Origin: Methylobacterium sp. WL1
GTDB taxonomy: Bacteria > Pseudomonadota > Alphaproteobacteria > Rhizobiales > Beijerinckiaceae
Length of the DNA: 64,000 bases
Assembly: GCF_008000895.1 (NCBI RefSeq)
Contig: NZ_CP042823.1
Span: 6,151,464 to 6,215,463, forward strand
Reading direction: 5' to 3'
Positions 27,494 to 35,739 of this stretch are shown piece by piece. Both the position numbers and the translations under genes were made by a program. The notes beneath the pieces were generated by a model. That model saw only the letters and a program-made list of their open reading frames with translations, made no database searches and was not told where the DNA came from. The first letter of the stretch is position 1; each line of letters begins with the position of its first letter.

Positions 27494-28495
27494 TCAAGCC
27501 GCGGATGGTTTCGGCGCCAGCTCGACCGCCTGCCGCAGGGCTTCGATGAGGCTGCGCTCATCCGCGACACCCGTCCCGGCGATGTCGAAGGCCGTCCCGT
27601 GGTCGACCGAGGTGCGGATCACCGGAAGCCCGACCGTGATGTTCACCCCGGCCTCGAGACCCAAGACCTTGATCGGGCCATGACCCTGATCGTGATACAT
27701 GGCGACCACCATGTCGTAATCGCCCCGACCGGCCAGGAAGAACAGTGTGTCGGCCGGCAGGGGGCCACGAACGTCCCAGCCCTTGGCGCGACAGGCCTCG
27801 ACCGCCGGCGTGATCTTCTCCGCCTCCTCGCCATGACCGAACAGACCGTTCTCGCCCGCATGCGGATTGATGGCGCAGACGCCGATCTTCGGCTCGGCGA
27901 TGCCGGCCTTCACCAGCACCGCGTGCCCGCGGGCAATGACGCGCTCGACGAGTCCCGGCTCGATTCGCGCGATCGCGTCGATCAGGCCGATATGGGTCGT
28001 GACGTGGATCACTCGCAGCTTGGGGGAGACCAGCATCATCGAGACTTCCGGCGTCCCGGTGAGATGGGCCAGCATCTCGGTGTGGCCGGGAAACTTGTGA
28101 CCCGCCGCGTGCAGCGCTTCCTTCGACAGAGGCGCTGTGCAGATCCCCTGCGCCTGACCCGCCTGGACGATCTCCACCGCCGCCGCGATGCAGCGATAGG
28201 CGGTCTCGCCGGCGATCGGGGACAGCTTTCCGAACGGTAGGTCGTCGGGCACGCATTTCAGATCGATGCACTGGACCGCGTCGGTGTCGAACGTCGCGTC
28301 GCCGGCATCGGCGAGCGCGTCGACGCTGATCGTGGCTCCGACGATGCGTCCGGCATGACGAAGGCGCCCGGCATCGCCGACCACCAGTGGTTGACAGACC
28401 GCGTGGACCTCCGGATGCGCCAGCGCCTTCATGATGATCTCCGGCCCGATGCCGGCGGGATCGCCCATGGTGATGGCGATGGTCGGACGGGTCAT
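27494..28495 (-). CDS. pdxA2: PdxA2-like 4-phospho-threonate/erythronate dehydrogenase
   Basis: A 333-residue PdxA-family dehydrogenase: ITMGDPAGIGPEIIMKAL at the start, SKEALHAAGHKFPGHTEML in the middle, INPHAGENGLFG, and VAMYHDQGHGPIKVLG with the metal/substrate histidines. PdxA itself makes a vitamin B6 precursor, but family members beside a DUF1537 kinase oxidise 4-phospho-D-threonate or 4-phospho-D-erythronate and decarboxylate them to dihydroxyacetone phosphate. The four-base overlap with the kinase gene strongly favours this role here. A true PdxA for pyridoxine is expected elsewhere in the genome. Confidence 0.83.
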   Translation of the reverse strand: MTRPTIAITMGDPAGIGPEIIMKALAHPEVHAVCQPLVVGDAGRLRHAGRIVGATISVDALADAGDATFDTDAVQCIDLKCVPDDLPFGKLSPIAGETAYRCIAAAVEIVQAGQAQGICTAPLSKEALHAAGHKFPGHTEMLAHLTGTPEVSMMLVSPKLRVIHVTTHIGLIDAIARIEPGLVERVIARGHAVLVKAGIAEPKIGVCAINPHAGENGLFGHGEEAEKITPAVEACRAKGWDVRGPLPADTLFFLAGRGDYDMVVAMYHDQGHGPIKVLGLEAGVNITVGLPVIRTSVDHGTAFDIAGTGVADERSLIEALRQAVELAPKPSAA

Positions 28496-29736
28496 GTCAG
28501 GCTTCCTTCAATTCGCGCTCTGCGCAGGCGGTCACGAATGCGCGTGAGGCTATCGGTATCGCCGAACGCCCCGGCTTTCGTGGCGATAGGGATCGAAAGC
28601 CGGCCCAGCGTGACGCCGAGCGAGACGCCCGGCTCGATCTCGTCGGCCAGCTGGATTCCGTGGATATCGAAGCGCGTCAACAGCGCCGCCGCGGTCTCGC
28701 CGCCCGTGGCCGCCAGCGCCCCGATCTGCTCCGCGATCGGCGCCAGTGCGTCTGCGAGCCCGTGCGCGAGCCGGGGCCCGAGACTCATGTCGGGGTCGGC
28801 GCCGATCAGGATCTCGACCAGGACATCCTGACCAGCCGTCAGCCGTTCCGCGAGCTCCGCCGTCAGATGCCCCTGGCCTTCGGAGGCCAGCAATGTCTCC
28901 GGGGAGACCGGCAGATGCGCCACGGCACCGTCGGCAACGAGACGCTTGGCACCGGCGCGCGAGACTTCGGCGAGTGAACCGACGACGAGGAGCGTGCCGC
29001 GCCTGTCCGGCCTGATCCGGACCGGCTCGCGCGCAGCCTTCGGCCCGGCGGCCGCAAGTGCGTGCGCCAGCCCGGCACTGCCGATGAAGCAGGCCGACGG
29101 CGTCGCTGCCAGGCCGGCCTCGGCGATACGGTGCAGATCGTCGTCGGTCTCGGCATCGCAGACGACGATTTCGTCAGGACCGGCGGCAGCCTCCGCCAGC
29201 ACTTCGGCAAGACAGCCGCTGCGCACCGTCGGCAGGGAGATCGTCCTGGCCCGTGTCCCGGCAGTCGCCAGCATCGCGCCGAGGTCGGCACTGGCGTAGG
29301 TATGATCGCGCCGCCAGACCTCCGCCTCTTCCAACGGACGGCCGCCGACCCGCATCCGGCCGTCCACCGTGGTCCGGCCCGTCGCGGGGAAAGCCGGTGC
29401 CAGCACGCCGAAGGCCGGTTGACCGGACCAGTTACGCAGATGCGCCAGCGTTGCAGCGCTCTCGGCGGCGGGCTGCCCCCGCATCGTCGAATCGATCTTC
29501 TTGAACAGGCGTCGATCCGCGCTGTGCAGCCGCTGCAACAGGGCGGCATGGCGCCCGGCTGCGGCCTGCGCGGACAGATTGCGGCTGTCCGCATCGTACG
29601 ACAGGATCGGAACCCGATCGTCCGGAGCCGCATCGCCCCAGATCACCGCAGCCGCGCTCCCACGCCGTCGGAACGCGATCGCGCAGTCGGCGGCGCCCGT
29701 CAGATCGTCGGCGAGGATGAGCCAGCGCGCGCTCAT
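28492..29736 (-). CDS. DUF1537 four-carbon acid sugar kinase (DtnK/OtnK type)
   Basis: A 414-residue kinase: the N-terminal domain opens LILADDLTGAADCAIAFRRRG, with KKIDSTMRG further on, and the C-terminal nucleotide-binding domain carries TGGETAAALL. DUF1537 enzymes phosphorylate D-threonate, L-threonate, D-erythronate or 3-oxo-tetronates at O4. It is separated by one base from the permease gene upstream and overlaps the dehydrogenase gene downstream by four bases, giving a compact uptake-phosphorylation-oxidation operon. The ATG at 29736 begins the family N-terminus; the longer upstream frame is non-coding in character. Confidence 0.85.
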   Translation of the reverse strand: MSARWLILADDLTGAADCAIAFRRRGSAAAVIWGDAAPDDRVPILSYDADSRNLSAQAAAGRHAALLQRLHSADRRLFKKIDSTMRGQPAAESAATLAHLRNWSGQPAFGVLAPAFPATGRTTVDGRMRVGGRPLEEAEVWRRDHTYASADLGAMLATAGTRARTISLPTVRSGCLAEVLAEAAAGPDEIVVCDAETDDDLHRIAEAGLAATPSACFIGSAGLAHALAAAGPKAAREPVRIRPDRRGTLLVVGSLAEVSRAGAKRLVADGAVAHLPVSPETLLASEGQGHLTAELAERLTAGQDVLVEILIGADPDMSLGPRLAHGLADALAPIAEQIGALAATGGETAAALLTRFDIHGIQLADEIEPGVSLGVTLGRLSIPIATKAGAFGDTDSLTRIRDRLRRARIEGSLT

Positions 29737-29737
29737 C

Positions 29738-30751
29738 TCAGGCACGGCTGACCGGCACGGGACCAACGGGCTCTCCATCGAGCGCCTCCGTCTCGTCCTC
29801 TCCACGGCCGACGACCCGCGCGGTCCAGGCCGTGACGATCGGGACCAGGATCGCCGTGACGACGACGCAGGCGGCGACGAGGATCGTCGCGGGACCGGCG
29901 GCATCCGTGTAGGCCGGATTGGCCGCGGCCACGATCGCCGGCACGGCTGCGGCATTGCCGGCCGTCGATGCGGCGGCAACGCCCGCCACGCCGGTGCCGC
30001 CTGTCAGGCGATCGGCGAGGAACAGCGGGATCCCGGTGAGGACCACGACCGCGACCCCCATCGCCAAGCCCAGCAGGCCGGCCTGCCACACCTTGGTCAG
30101 ATCGAGGCCCGCCCCGAGGGCGAAGGCGAAGAACGGGATCATCACCGGAATCGCGCGGCTCAGGAACGCGCGCATCTCTCGGTCGAGGTTCCCGATGATC
30201 ATGCCGACGAGGAGCGGGAGAACCGCGCCGACCAGCGTCTGCCAGGGAAACGCCGAGAGGCCGGCGACGCCCAGCGTCACCATCGTCAGAAAGGGGCCGC
30301 TCTCGAGCGACATGACCGTGTAGGCCCCGACATCGCGCGGGCGCCCGTATTGGCCCATCAGCGCCATGTAGAGACCGCCATTCGTGTCGTTCATGCTTGC
30401 GACGATGGCCAGGGTGGACAGCCCCGCGAACATTCCGGCGGCAACCGGCGCCTCACCGAGAACCCGTCCGAAGATCAGCCCCAGGATCAAGGCGATCCCG
30501 ATCTTCACGACGAGCAGGGTGCCACCTTTCTTGACGATGTAAGGGGTGGCGCGAAAATCGATGCTCGCACCCATGCAGACATAGAAGACGGCCAGGATCG
30601 TCAGCGCACCCGAGAACAGCGCCCCCGTGAAAGAGCCAAAATACTTCGGCGTTCCTGGGAAGAACGTCGCGATCAACGCGCCGGTGAGAAGGGGCACGAC
30701 CATCATGCCGCCCGGGACACGCTCGATCGCCCGCTTGATCGGGATCTGCAT
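29738..30751 (-). CDS. 2-keto-3-deoxygluconate permease family transporter (KdgT-like)
   Basis: A 337-residue inner-membrane carrier with about ten hydrophobic segments. It begins [20 protein letters not shown] and has [36 protein letters not shown] and [14 protein letters not shown], all typical of KdgT. As first gene of the operon it should bring in the acid sugar that the kinase and dehydrogenase use, here probably a tetronate rather than keto-deoxygluconate. An ATG at 30751 with GGAGGAAAC before it is a clear start. Confidence 0.85.
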   Translation of the reverse strand: MQIPIKRAIERVPGGMMVVPLLTGALIATFFPGTPKYFGSFTGALFSGALTILAVFYVCMGASIDFRATPYIVKKGGTLLVVKIGIALILGLIFGRVLGEAPVAAGMFAGLSTLAIVASMNDTNGGLYMALMGQYGRPRDVGAYTVMSLESGPFLTMVTLGVAGLSAFPWQTLVGAVLPLLVGMIIGNLDREMRAFLSRAIPVMIPFFAFALGAGLDLTKVWQAGLLGLAMGVAVVVLTGIPLFLADRLTGGTGVAGVAAASTAGNAAAVPAIVAAANPAYTDAAGPATILVAACVVVTAILVPIVTAWTARVVGRGEDETEALDGEPVGPVPVSRA

Positions 30752-31113
30752 GCTCGTTTCCTCCCTGCGTAATGCGCGCGAATTTTTGTATGACGGGCGG
30801 CAATACCCACCACGCATGGCGAACAAATTGCGCATTCCGCGCAAATCGTCAATTCGGATGCGTATTTCGCGCACGGATCGGACCCGCCATTCCCGTCCGC
30901 AACGCCTTCTTCAGGTTCCTCGGCGTGGCACAAGCACCGCCGTCAACCCAGGTTTGCGGATACTGTCCGCAGCGCTGATGGCTGGGACAGGGTCTATCGA
31001 GGCGCTGTGTTCATAGTAACTCAAGGTATAATGGCCGGTATCGATCAATTTCAGCGAGGTATTATTTGATATTTTCAACTGTCATATTTGGGTGTGACGG
31101 ACTTCAGAGTATG
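30752..31113. other. Promoter spacer of the acid-sugar operon, with an A+T-rich half
   Basis: The spacer separates the permease gene from the end of the leftward glycosyltransferase-like gene. The first 130 bases contain a dyad that may be a regulator site. Bases from about 31005 to 31110 are strikingly A+T-rich compared with the rest of the window (for example GTATTATTTGATATTTTCAA). No gene, RNA or terminator was recognised in that half. Confidence 0.4.
30828..30844. promoter_or_regulatory. TTGCGC-N5-GCGCAA dyad, candidate DeoR operator
   Basis: A perfect inverted repeat (TTGCGC, five bases, GCGCAA) lies 77 bases upstream of the permease start, in the only sizeable gap before the operon. 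Nearby sequences rich in GCGCGAA (around 30775 and 30865) may be further half-sites. A DeoR-family regulator is encoded in the same operon and is the natural candidate to bind here. This is inferred from position only. Confidence 0.35.
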
Positions 31114-31758
31114 TTAAATATGCTTCCATGCGTCGAGAACAGGACCGGTAGCCGTATCCGGCTTCGCAGCGCCGATGAAGATTACGACTGGGCCATGAGC
31201 CTCGCGACGGGGATCATAGAAATCCAACAGGCCCGGATGGACGTTCTGGATGAAATCCGGATAGCGGCCGTCTCGGCGGAGCAGGTGATCGATCACGACT
31301 TGGTCTCCATGCACCGCGTTCGGGACCGGGCCGCAGGAACCGGCCGCCATCCAGCGTGCGGGATCGGCCGTGAAGGTCGCGTAGAGGCCGGCGAGGTCGT
31401 CCCCGTCCCAGCGCATCAGGGCGCTGGAAAGCCGGCCGTGGTGGAAATAATCCTCCATGGCGGCGAAGCCGGGCTCGGCCAGGGCGTCGGCCGGTCCGGT
31501 GAGGACGGTATCGAGATCGCACAGCAGAGCCGTGCCGCGCACGAGGCCCGGACGGAACGCCTCCATCTTGGCCCACCAGGCCGGCCAGCCGTGCCGTAGC
31601 GGTACCCGCTCGACACCCGCTACATCGAGCGGAAGGTCGGTCAGGCAGAGGAACCGGTCGAAGGCCGGCGCGTGGCGGCGCACGCCCTGGGCTAGGCGCT
31701 CGACCCAGGTCGCATCGTAGCGCCCGCCACTCCTGAGGACGGTGATCAGCGTGGTCAT
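31114..31758 (-). CDS. Glycosyltransferase-like protein (GT-A type, unassigned)
   Basis: A 214-residue protein. It starts MTTLITVLRSGGRYDATWVERL, followed by HAPAFDRFLCLTDLP, WWAKMEAFRP and TALLCDLDTVLTGP, then HGDQVVIDHLL. The DLD triplet after a hydrophobic strand and the later GDQ resemble nucleotide-sugar enzymes of the GT-A fold (GT8-like), but I cannot name the family. It starts inside the stop of the GT29-like gene (ATGA overlap) and is the last gene of that leftward pair at one edge of the glycan cluster. Confidence 0.62.
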   Translation of the reverse strand: MTTLITVLRSGGRYDATWVERLAQGVRRHAPAFDRFLCLTDLPLDVAGVERVPLRHGWPAWWAKMEAFRPGLVRGTALLCDLDTVLTGPADALAEPGFAAMEDYFHHGRLSSALMRWDGDDLAGLYATFTADPARWMAAGSCGPVPNAVHGDQVVIDHLLRRDGRYPDFIQNVHPGLLDFYDPRREAHGPVVIFIGAAKPDTATGPVLDAWKHI

Positions 31759-32396
31759 GATGCGTCCGACGCCTCGGGTGGGTGCAGGCGCAGGCGCCCG
31801 GCTGCTGCGGCCTCTGCGAACCAGGCCCGCTCGGCTGCCCAGGGATGGCCGGGCCACCCCGCGAAGCCGAAGCCGTGGATGTTCACCTCACCAGAATCCG
31901 TGGGGCGGTCGAGCAGCAGTGCGAGGCTCACCAGGAAGCCGGTGCTCGGGTTCGGGCAATCGTTGGTGCCGCGCGCGAGCCGGCGCCTCGCCTCGTCGTG
32001 CAGGGCCTCGGGCAGGAGATGGACTGGCTTGCCGAGGGGCCGCAGCAGCGCCAGCGCCTCGCGGGTCCAGCAGATCGGTTCAGGCGCGTTCGCTTCGGCA
32101 GGCAGCATCGGGAACGGCAGGATGAACGCCTCTGCCTGCCGGACCACCGGGCGGTCCAGGAAGCCTGGATCGGCCAGCCATTCCCGCATCTGCCCGCCGC
32201 GATTGACCAGGGCCAGATGCGTGACGCGCGAGCCTGTGCGCCCGCCGAAGCCCGGGGCGTTGTTGAAGCGCACGACTTGGTGGGCCGCGTCGATCGTGCG
32301 CGCGACCGGTCCGATCCCGGGCGCGTTTCCGACGATGGCGATGGAGGCGCGCGGGTCAGCGCGCTCCGGGCGGAGGGAGTCGAGGGCGATGGACAT
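31755..32396 (-). CDS. GT29 (sialyltransferase superfamily)-like glycosyltransferase
   Basis: A 213-residue protein with the layout of family 29. The region at residues 19-62 reads like sialyl motif L: IAIVGNAPGIGP, then IDAAHQVVRFNNAPGFGGRTG. Residues 149-177 resemble motif S: NPSTGFLVSLALLLD followed by VNIHGFGF. A late H184 and E189 could serve as the motif III/VS residues. Eukaryotic members transfer sialic acid from CMP-sugars; the few bacterial ones are poorly studied and the donor is unknown. No sialic acid synthesis genes are in the window. The protein is short for the family and lacks a membrane anchor. Confidence 0.7.
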   Translation of the reverse strand: MSIALDSLRPERADPRASIAIVGNAPGIGPVARTIDAAHQVVRFNNAPGFGGRTGSRVTHLALVNRGGQMREWLADPGFLDRPVVRQAEAFILPFPMLPAEANAPEPICWTREALALLRPLGKPVHLLPEALHDEARRRLARGTNDCPNPSTGFLVSLALLLDRPTDSGEVNIHGFGFAGWPGHPWAAERAWFAEAAAAGRLRLHPPEASDAS

Positions 32397-32477
32397 GGGC
32401 GGCTGGGTCGCGAGGAACAGCCAAGGTATGGCACCGGCTCCGCGTCGCCAGGGCGCCGCGACAAACCGGAGCGCGCG

Positions 32478-33470
32478 GTGAAGCCCCCACGCCGCTGCTT
32501 CGTTTGCGCCGCCGACATGCTGGCGCCGAACGCGCGGGTCCTCGATTTCCCGGGCGGGTGGCGGCGACTGTTCACAATCGGGTGTGCCTCCTGCGGCGTG
32601 CTGATCGATCCGGATGCGGACGCCGACCGATGCTGGCGGGATCTTGCTGGGCGGCTCGCCGCGCCCGTCTTCGTTCCCGACCCGGAGGCGGGCTACGGCC
32701 TCGACCTCTACACCCTGCGCAGCGCCGCAACCCGGCTCGGCCGCGGGATCCGTCCCCTCGGCCCGGCTGATCGCATCGCGCTGCTCCAACCGCACAGCGT
32801 GCGCGCCGCACAAGGCGCCCTGTACGACCTCGATGGCGCGGAGCGGCGTCCGGTCTCGCTCGGGGTGATCTGCCGCCCCGCCGAGCGGGACTCCGTGCTG
32901 GCGGCGCTGCCGGCGCAGGCCGTTTGGATCTCGGATATCGCGATCCTGCTGGATGCGCCGGCTGCCCCGGCCCTTGCCGTTGATGTTCCGGGCTTCGCTC
33001 CCGGCGCCGTGCGGCTGGCGGCGCGTCCCCTCGCGGGCGATTTCGCCGCCCAACGCAACGCTCTGCAGGACTTCGCCCGCAACGACTGGATGCTGCAGCT
33101 CGACGCCGACGAGGTCCTGGATCCCGAGACCGGTAAGCATCTTCCAGCGCTGGCAGCGCTCGCCGAGGCCGGCGACGTCGTGTCGGTTGGGCTTCCCCGG
33201 CGCAATCGTGTCGACGGCATCCTGTCGGATGTCTACCCGGACGTGCAGTACCGGCTGAACCGGGCCGGGACGCGCTATGTCGGCCGCGTGCACGAGCGGC
33301 CGGCGCTGCCCGGCGGCTGGCCCCGGAGCTTCATCGCGCTCCACGGAGCGATCGACCATGCACTCAGCGGTGCCCATGTCCGGGCACGCTCCCAGCACTA
33401 CGAGGCGCTGGATCCGGGGCGCGGGCGGCCGGACGAGCGGGGGGCGCTGCTGAGACCCTACCGCGCCTGA
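32478..33470 (+). CDS. GT2-type glycosyltransferase with N-terminal cysteine-pair region
   Basis: A 330-residue protein. The first 40 residues carry two cysteine pairs (CFVCAAD and CASCGVLI), suggesting a zinc ribbon. The middle is a weakly conserved alpha/beta region. From about residue 185 there is a GT2-like catalytic core: AAQRNALQDFARNDWMLQLDADEVLDP, with DAD as the nucleotide-sugar motif, then RVHERPAL. This late core resembles waaE/KdtX-type transferases that lack their first strand. The GTG at 32478 includes the first cysteine pair; the ATG at 32517 (at ADMLAPN) would lose it. It is divergent from the GT29-like gene and ends overlapping a convergent GT4 gene by 13 bases. Confidence 0.68.
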   Translation: MKPPRRCFVCAADMLAPNARVLDFPGGWRRLFTIGCASCGVLIDPDADADRCWRDLAGRLAAPVFVPDPEAGYGLDLYTLRSAATRLGRGIRPLGPADRIALLQPHSVRAAQGALYDLDGAERRPVSLGVICRPAERDSVLAALPAQAVWISDIAILLDAPAAPALAVDVPGFAPGAVRLAARPLAGDFAAQRNALQDFARNDWMLQLDADEVLDPETGKHLPALAALAEAGDVVSVGLPRRNRVDGILSDVYPDVQYRLNRAGTRYVGRVHERPALPGGWPRSFIALHGAIDHALSGAHVRARSQHYEALDPGRGRPDERGALLRPYRA

Positions 33471-34639
33471 TCGATCGCCCGCCGGTAGAGGTCCAGGGTT
33501 TCGCGTCCGAGGCTCGCCCGGTCGAACCGGCCAGCCGCCGTCAGCGCACGGGCTCGGTAGGCCGAACGCAGGGCGGGATCACGCAGGAGCGGGCGCAGAG
33601 CTTCGGCAATGGCGGGGCCGGTCGCCGCTCGCGCCAGCGGCCCCGCCTCGGGGGCGCCGACGAAGGCCCGGGCACTCGCATCCTCGGCGCAGGCCACCAC
33701 CGGCCGGCCATAGGCCAGGGCCTCCTGGTAGACGAGGCCGAAGCTTTCGTAGCGCGAGGGCGCCAGGACGACGTGCGCGCCCGCATAGGCCTCGGCTAGG
33801 CCCTCCGCGTCGATCCGGCCGCGAGCCCGGATGCGGCTCCTGGCGGCATCCGACAGGTCCGCCGGCAGGTCGCCCGGGGGGACCCCGACGAGTTCGAGCG
33901 AGAAGGGCGGAAACTCGCCTCGCACCTGTTCTGCAGCCAGGATCGCCATGGCGTCGAGCAGGGCGTCGAAGCCTTTGCGCGCCTCAGCCCGGCCGACGAA
34001 CAGCAGCCGCACCGGTCCCGCCCCGTCCGCCGGATAAGGCGCCGCCCGGGCGGCGGCCGCGATCTCCGGCAGTAGGCTGAGGCCGATGACCGCCTCCGGC
34101 CTCCCACCCGACAGCCCGTAGGCCTGGGCGATCACACCGGCATGCGCCGCCGTGTTGGCGATCAACCCGGCGCTGCTTCTGGCCTGCCGGCGCTCCAGTC
34201 GGTCGGCGGCGGCGCCGTCGAGGCGATTGCGCAGGTTGGGGCGGCCTTCGCGGGTGAAGGCGGCGGGCGTCGAGCTGCGGGTTACGATGGGCAGGTCCCA
34301 GCGGCCTGTGAGCAGCACCGCCGGGGCGTACCAGTTCGTCGCCTCGACGACGGCGAACGCCGCCCGGGCGTGCTCAGCCAGCACCGATTTCCGGAAGGCC
34401 AGCGGCGCCGCGAGATGACCGACCGTGCCCCAAAGGCGCAGTCGCGACAGCAGGCTCTCAGGCGGTATCGCGATACCGAGCACGGTGACGCCGCCGACCC
34501 GCTCCCGGCCGGTCCGGTCCAGGGTGAAGACCGTGACGTCGGTGCCCGCCTCGGCGAGGCTTTCGGCGATCTCGCGGGCCGCCGTCGAGAGGCCGCTAGG
34601 GGATGGCGGGTAGTCCCAGGCCAGGAGCGCCGTGCGCAT
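33458..34639 (-). CDS. GT4-family glycosyltransferase
   Basis: A 393-residue GT-B-fold transferase. The N-terminal domain has WDYPPSPSGLSTAAREIAESLAEAG. The C-terminal domain has VRLLFVGRAEARKGFDALLDAM and APSRYESFGLVYQEALAYGRPVVA, which holds the E-x7-E retaining-GT motif. It belongs to the glycan cluster and overlaps the end of the preceding leftward GT4 gene by one base. Donor and acceptor sugars cannot be read from the sequence. Confidence 0.83.
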   Translation of the reverse strand: MRTALLAWDYPPSPSGLSTAAREIAESLAEAGTDVTVFTLDRTGRERVGGVTVLGIAIPPESLLSRLRLWGTVGHLAAPLAFRKSVLAEHARAAFAVVEATNWYAPAVLLTGRWDLPIVTRSSTPAAFTREGRPNLRNRLDGAAADRLERRQARSSAGLIANTAAHAGVIAQAYGLSGGRPEAVIGLSLLPEIAAAARAAPYPADGAGPVRLLFVGRAEARKGFDALLDAMAILAAEQVRGEFPPFSLELVGVPPGDLPADLSDAARSRIRARGRIDAEGLAEAYAGAHVVLAPSRYESFGLVYQEALAYGRPVVACAEDASARAFVGAPEAGPLARAATGPAIAEALRPLLRDPALRSAYRARALTAAGRFDRASLGRETLDLYRRAIDQAR

Positions 34640-35679
34640 CAGCGGGCGAGCAGGCGACGGTAGAGTGCGAGGTAATCGCGTGCCATGCGCTCGGCGGTGA
34701 AGCGTTCTTCGAAGGTTCTTCGAATGTGCGCTCGGTCGAGGCTGGCGACTCTTCGCATAGCCTTCACGGCCTGCGCCTCGGACTCGACGATGAACCCCGT
34801 CACGCCGTCTTCGACGATCTCCGGGACCGATCCGCGGTTCCAGGCCACCACCGGGGTGCCGCAGGCCATCGCCTCGATCATCACCAGCCCGAACGGCTCG
34901 GGCCAGTCGATCGGGAACAGCAGCGCCCGGGCGCTACCCAGGAGCGAACCCTTCTGGGCATCGTCCACCGGCCCGAGATAGGTCGCGTCGGGCCCGAGCA
35001 GCGGGCGGACCTGGCGGTCGAAATAGGCGGGGTTGCCGACATCGACGGTGCCGCCGAGACGGATCGGCATCCCGGCCGCCCGGGCGACGCGGATCGCGGT
35101 GTCCGGGCGCTTCTGGTCGGTCATCCGGCCCACGAAGGCGACATGCGCCTCCGGCTCGGCCCGGAAAGCGTAGCGGTCCCGATCGATGCCGTGATGCACG
35201 ATCCCGGCGCGGTTGGACGCCGGGATGCCGGATTCCTGCGCGGCCGAGATCGCCGCCACCGGAAGATCGGGGAAGCCGGCGAAAAACAGCGCCCGGTCGA
35301 GCTCGTCCACCCGCCAATGCACCGTGGTCAGGCTGCGCGTTCGGGCCGCGCCGAGCAGCGCCGCGTGCGCGAACTCGCCGTGGCAATGCACGATGTCGAA
35401 ATCGGGCAGCCGCAGCCGCAGCGCCTCCAGCTGCAGCGCGTCGAGCACCGCCGGAACCCCGGGCGCGACCCCGCCGTGGCGTTGTTCCAGGGCCGCGAGG
35501 CTCGGGTAATCGCCGACACGGGGTAAGTCTGTCGCACTGTCCGAGGAGGCAAATAACGTTATTTCCACGCCCAAGCTTCGAAGCGCCGTGCTGAGATCGT
35601 GCACAACCCGCTCGGTGCCGCCGTGATGGTTTGGGGGAACGGGAAAAATGTTCGGCGCGACTTGGGCAACACGGATCAC
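34639..35679 (-). CDS. GT4-family glycosyltransferase
   Basis: A 346-residue GT-B protein: APNIFPVPPNHHGGTERVVHDLSTAL at the N-terminus, HCHGEFAHAALLGAAR in the acceptor domain, VAFVGRMTDQKRPDTAIRVA, and PEPFGLVMIEAMACGTPVVA with the E-x7-E motif. It resembles the many rhizobial transferases placed in exopolysaccharide or glycolipid loci. The GTG at 35679 follows GAAGAGGG, a good ribosome site. It is divergent from the SPS-like gene with a spacer of about 60 bases that must hold both promoters. Confidence 0.83.
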   Translation of the reverse strand: MIRVAQVAPNIFPVPPNHHGGTERVVHDLSTALRSLGVEITLFASSDSATDLPRVGDYPSLAALEQRHGGVAPGVPAVLDALQLEALRLRLPDFDIVHCHGEFAHAALLGAARTRSLTTVHWRVDELDRALFFAGFPDLPVAAISAAQESGIPASNRAGIVHHGIDRDRYAFRAEPEAHVAFVGRMTDQKRPDTAIRVARAAGMPIRLGGTVDVGNPAYFDRQVRPLLGPDATYLGPVDDAQKGSLLGSARALLFPIDWPEPFGLVMIEAMACGTPVVAWNRGSVPEIVEDGVTGFIVESEAQAVKAMRRVASLDRAHIRRTFEERFTAERMARDYLALYRRLLAR

Positions 35680-35739
35680 GACGCCCTCTTCACATAAGTT
35701 AAGTTGGCAGGCGCGGTCGACAGCTTCAGCAAACGCCTG

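Noticed and set aside
32397..33398. Leftward frame extending the GT29-like ORF far upstream
   Set aside because: It lies antisense to the GT2-type gene at 32478-33470 and its translation is arginine/histidine-rich; the GT29 motifs begin only after the ATG at 32396.
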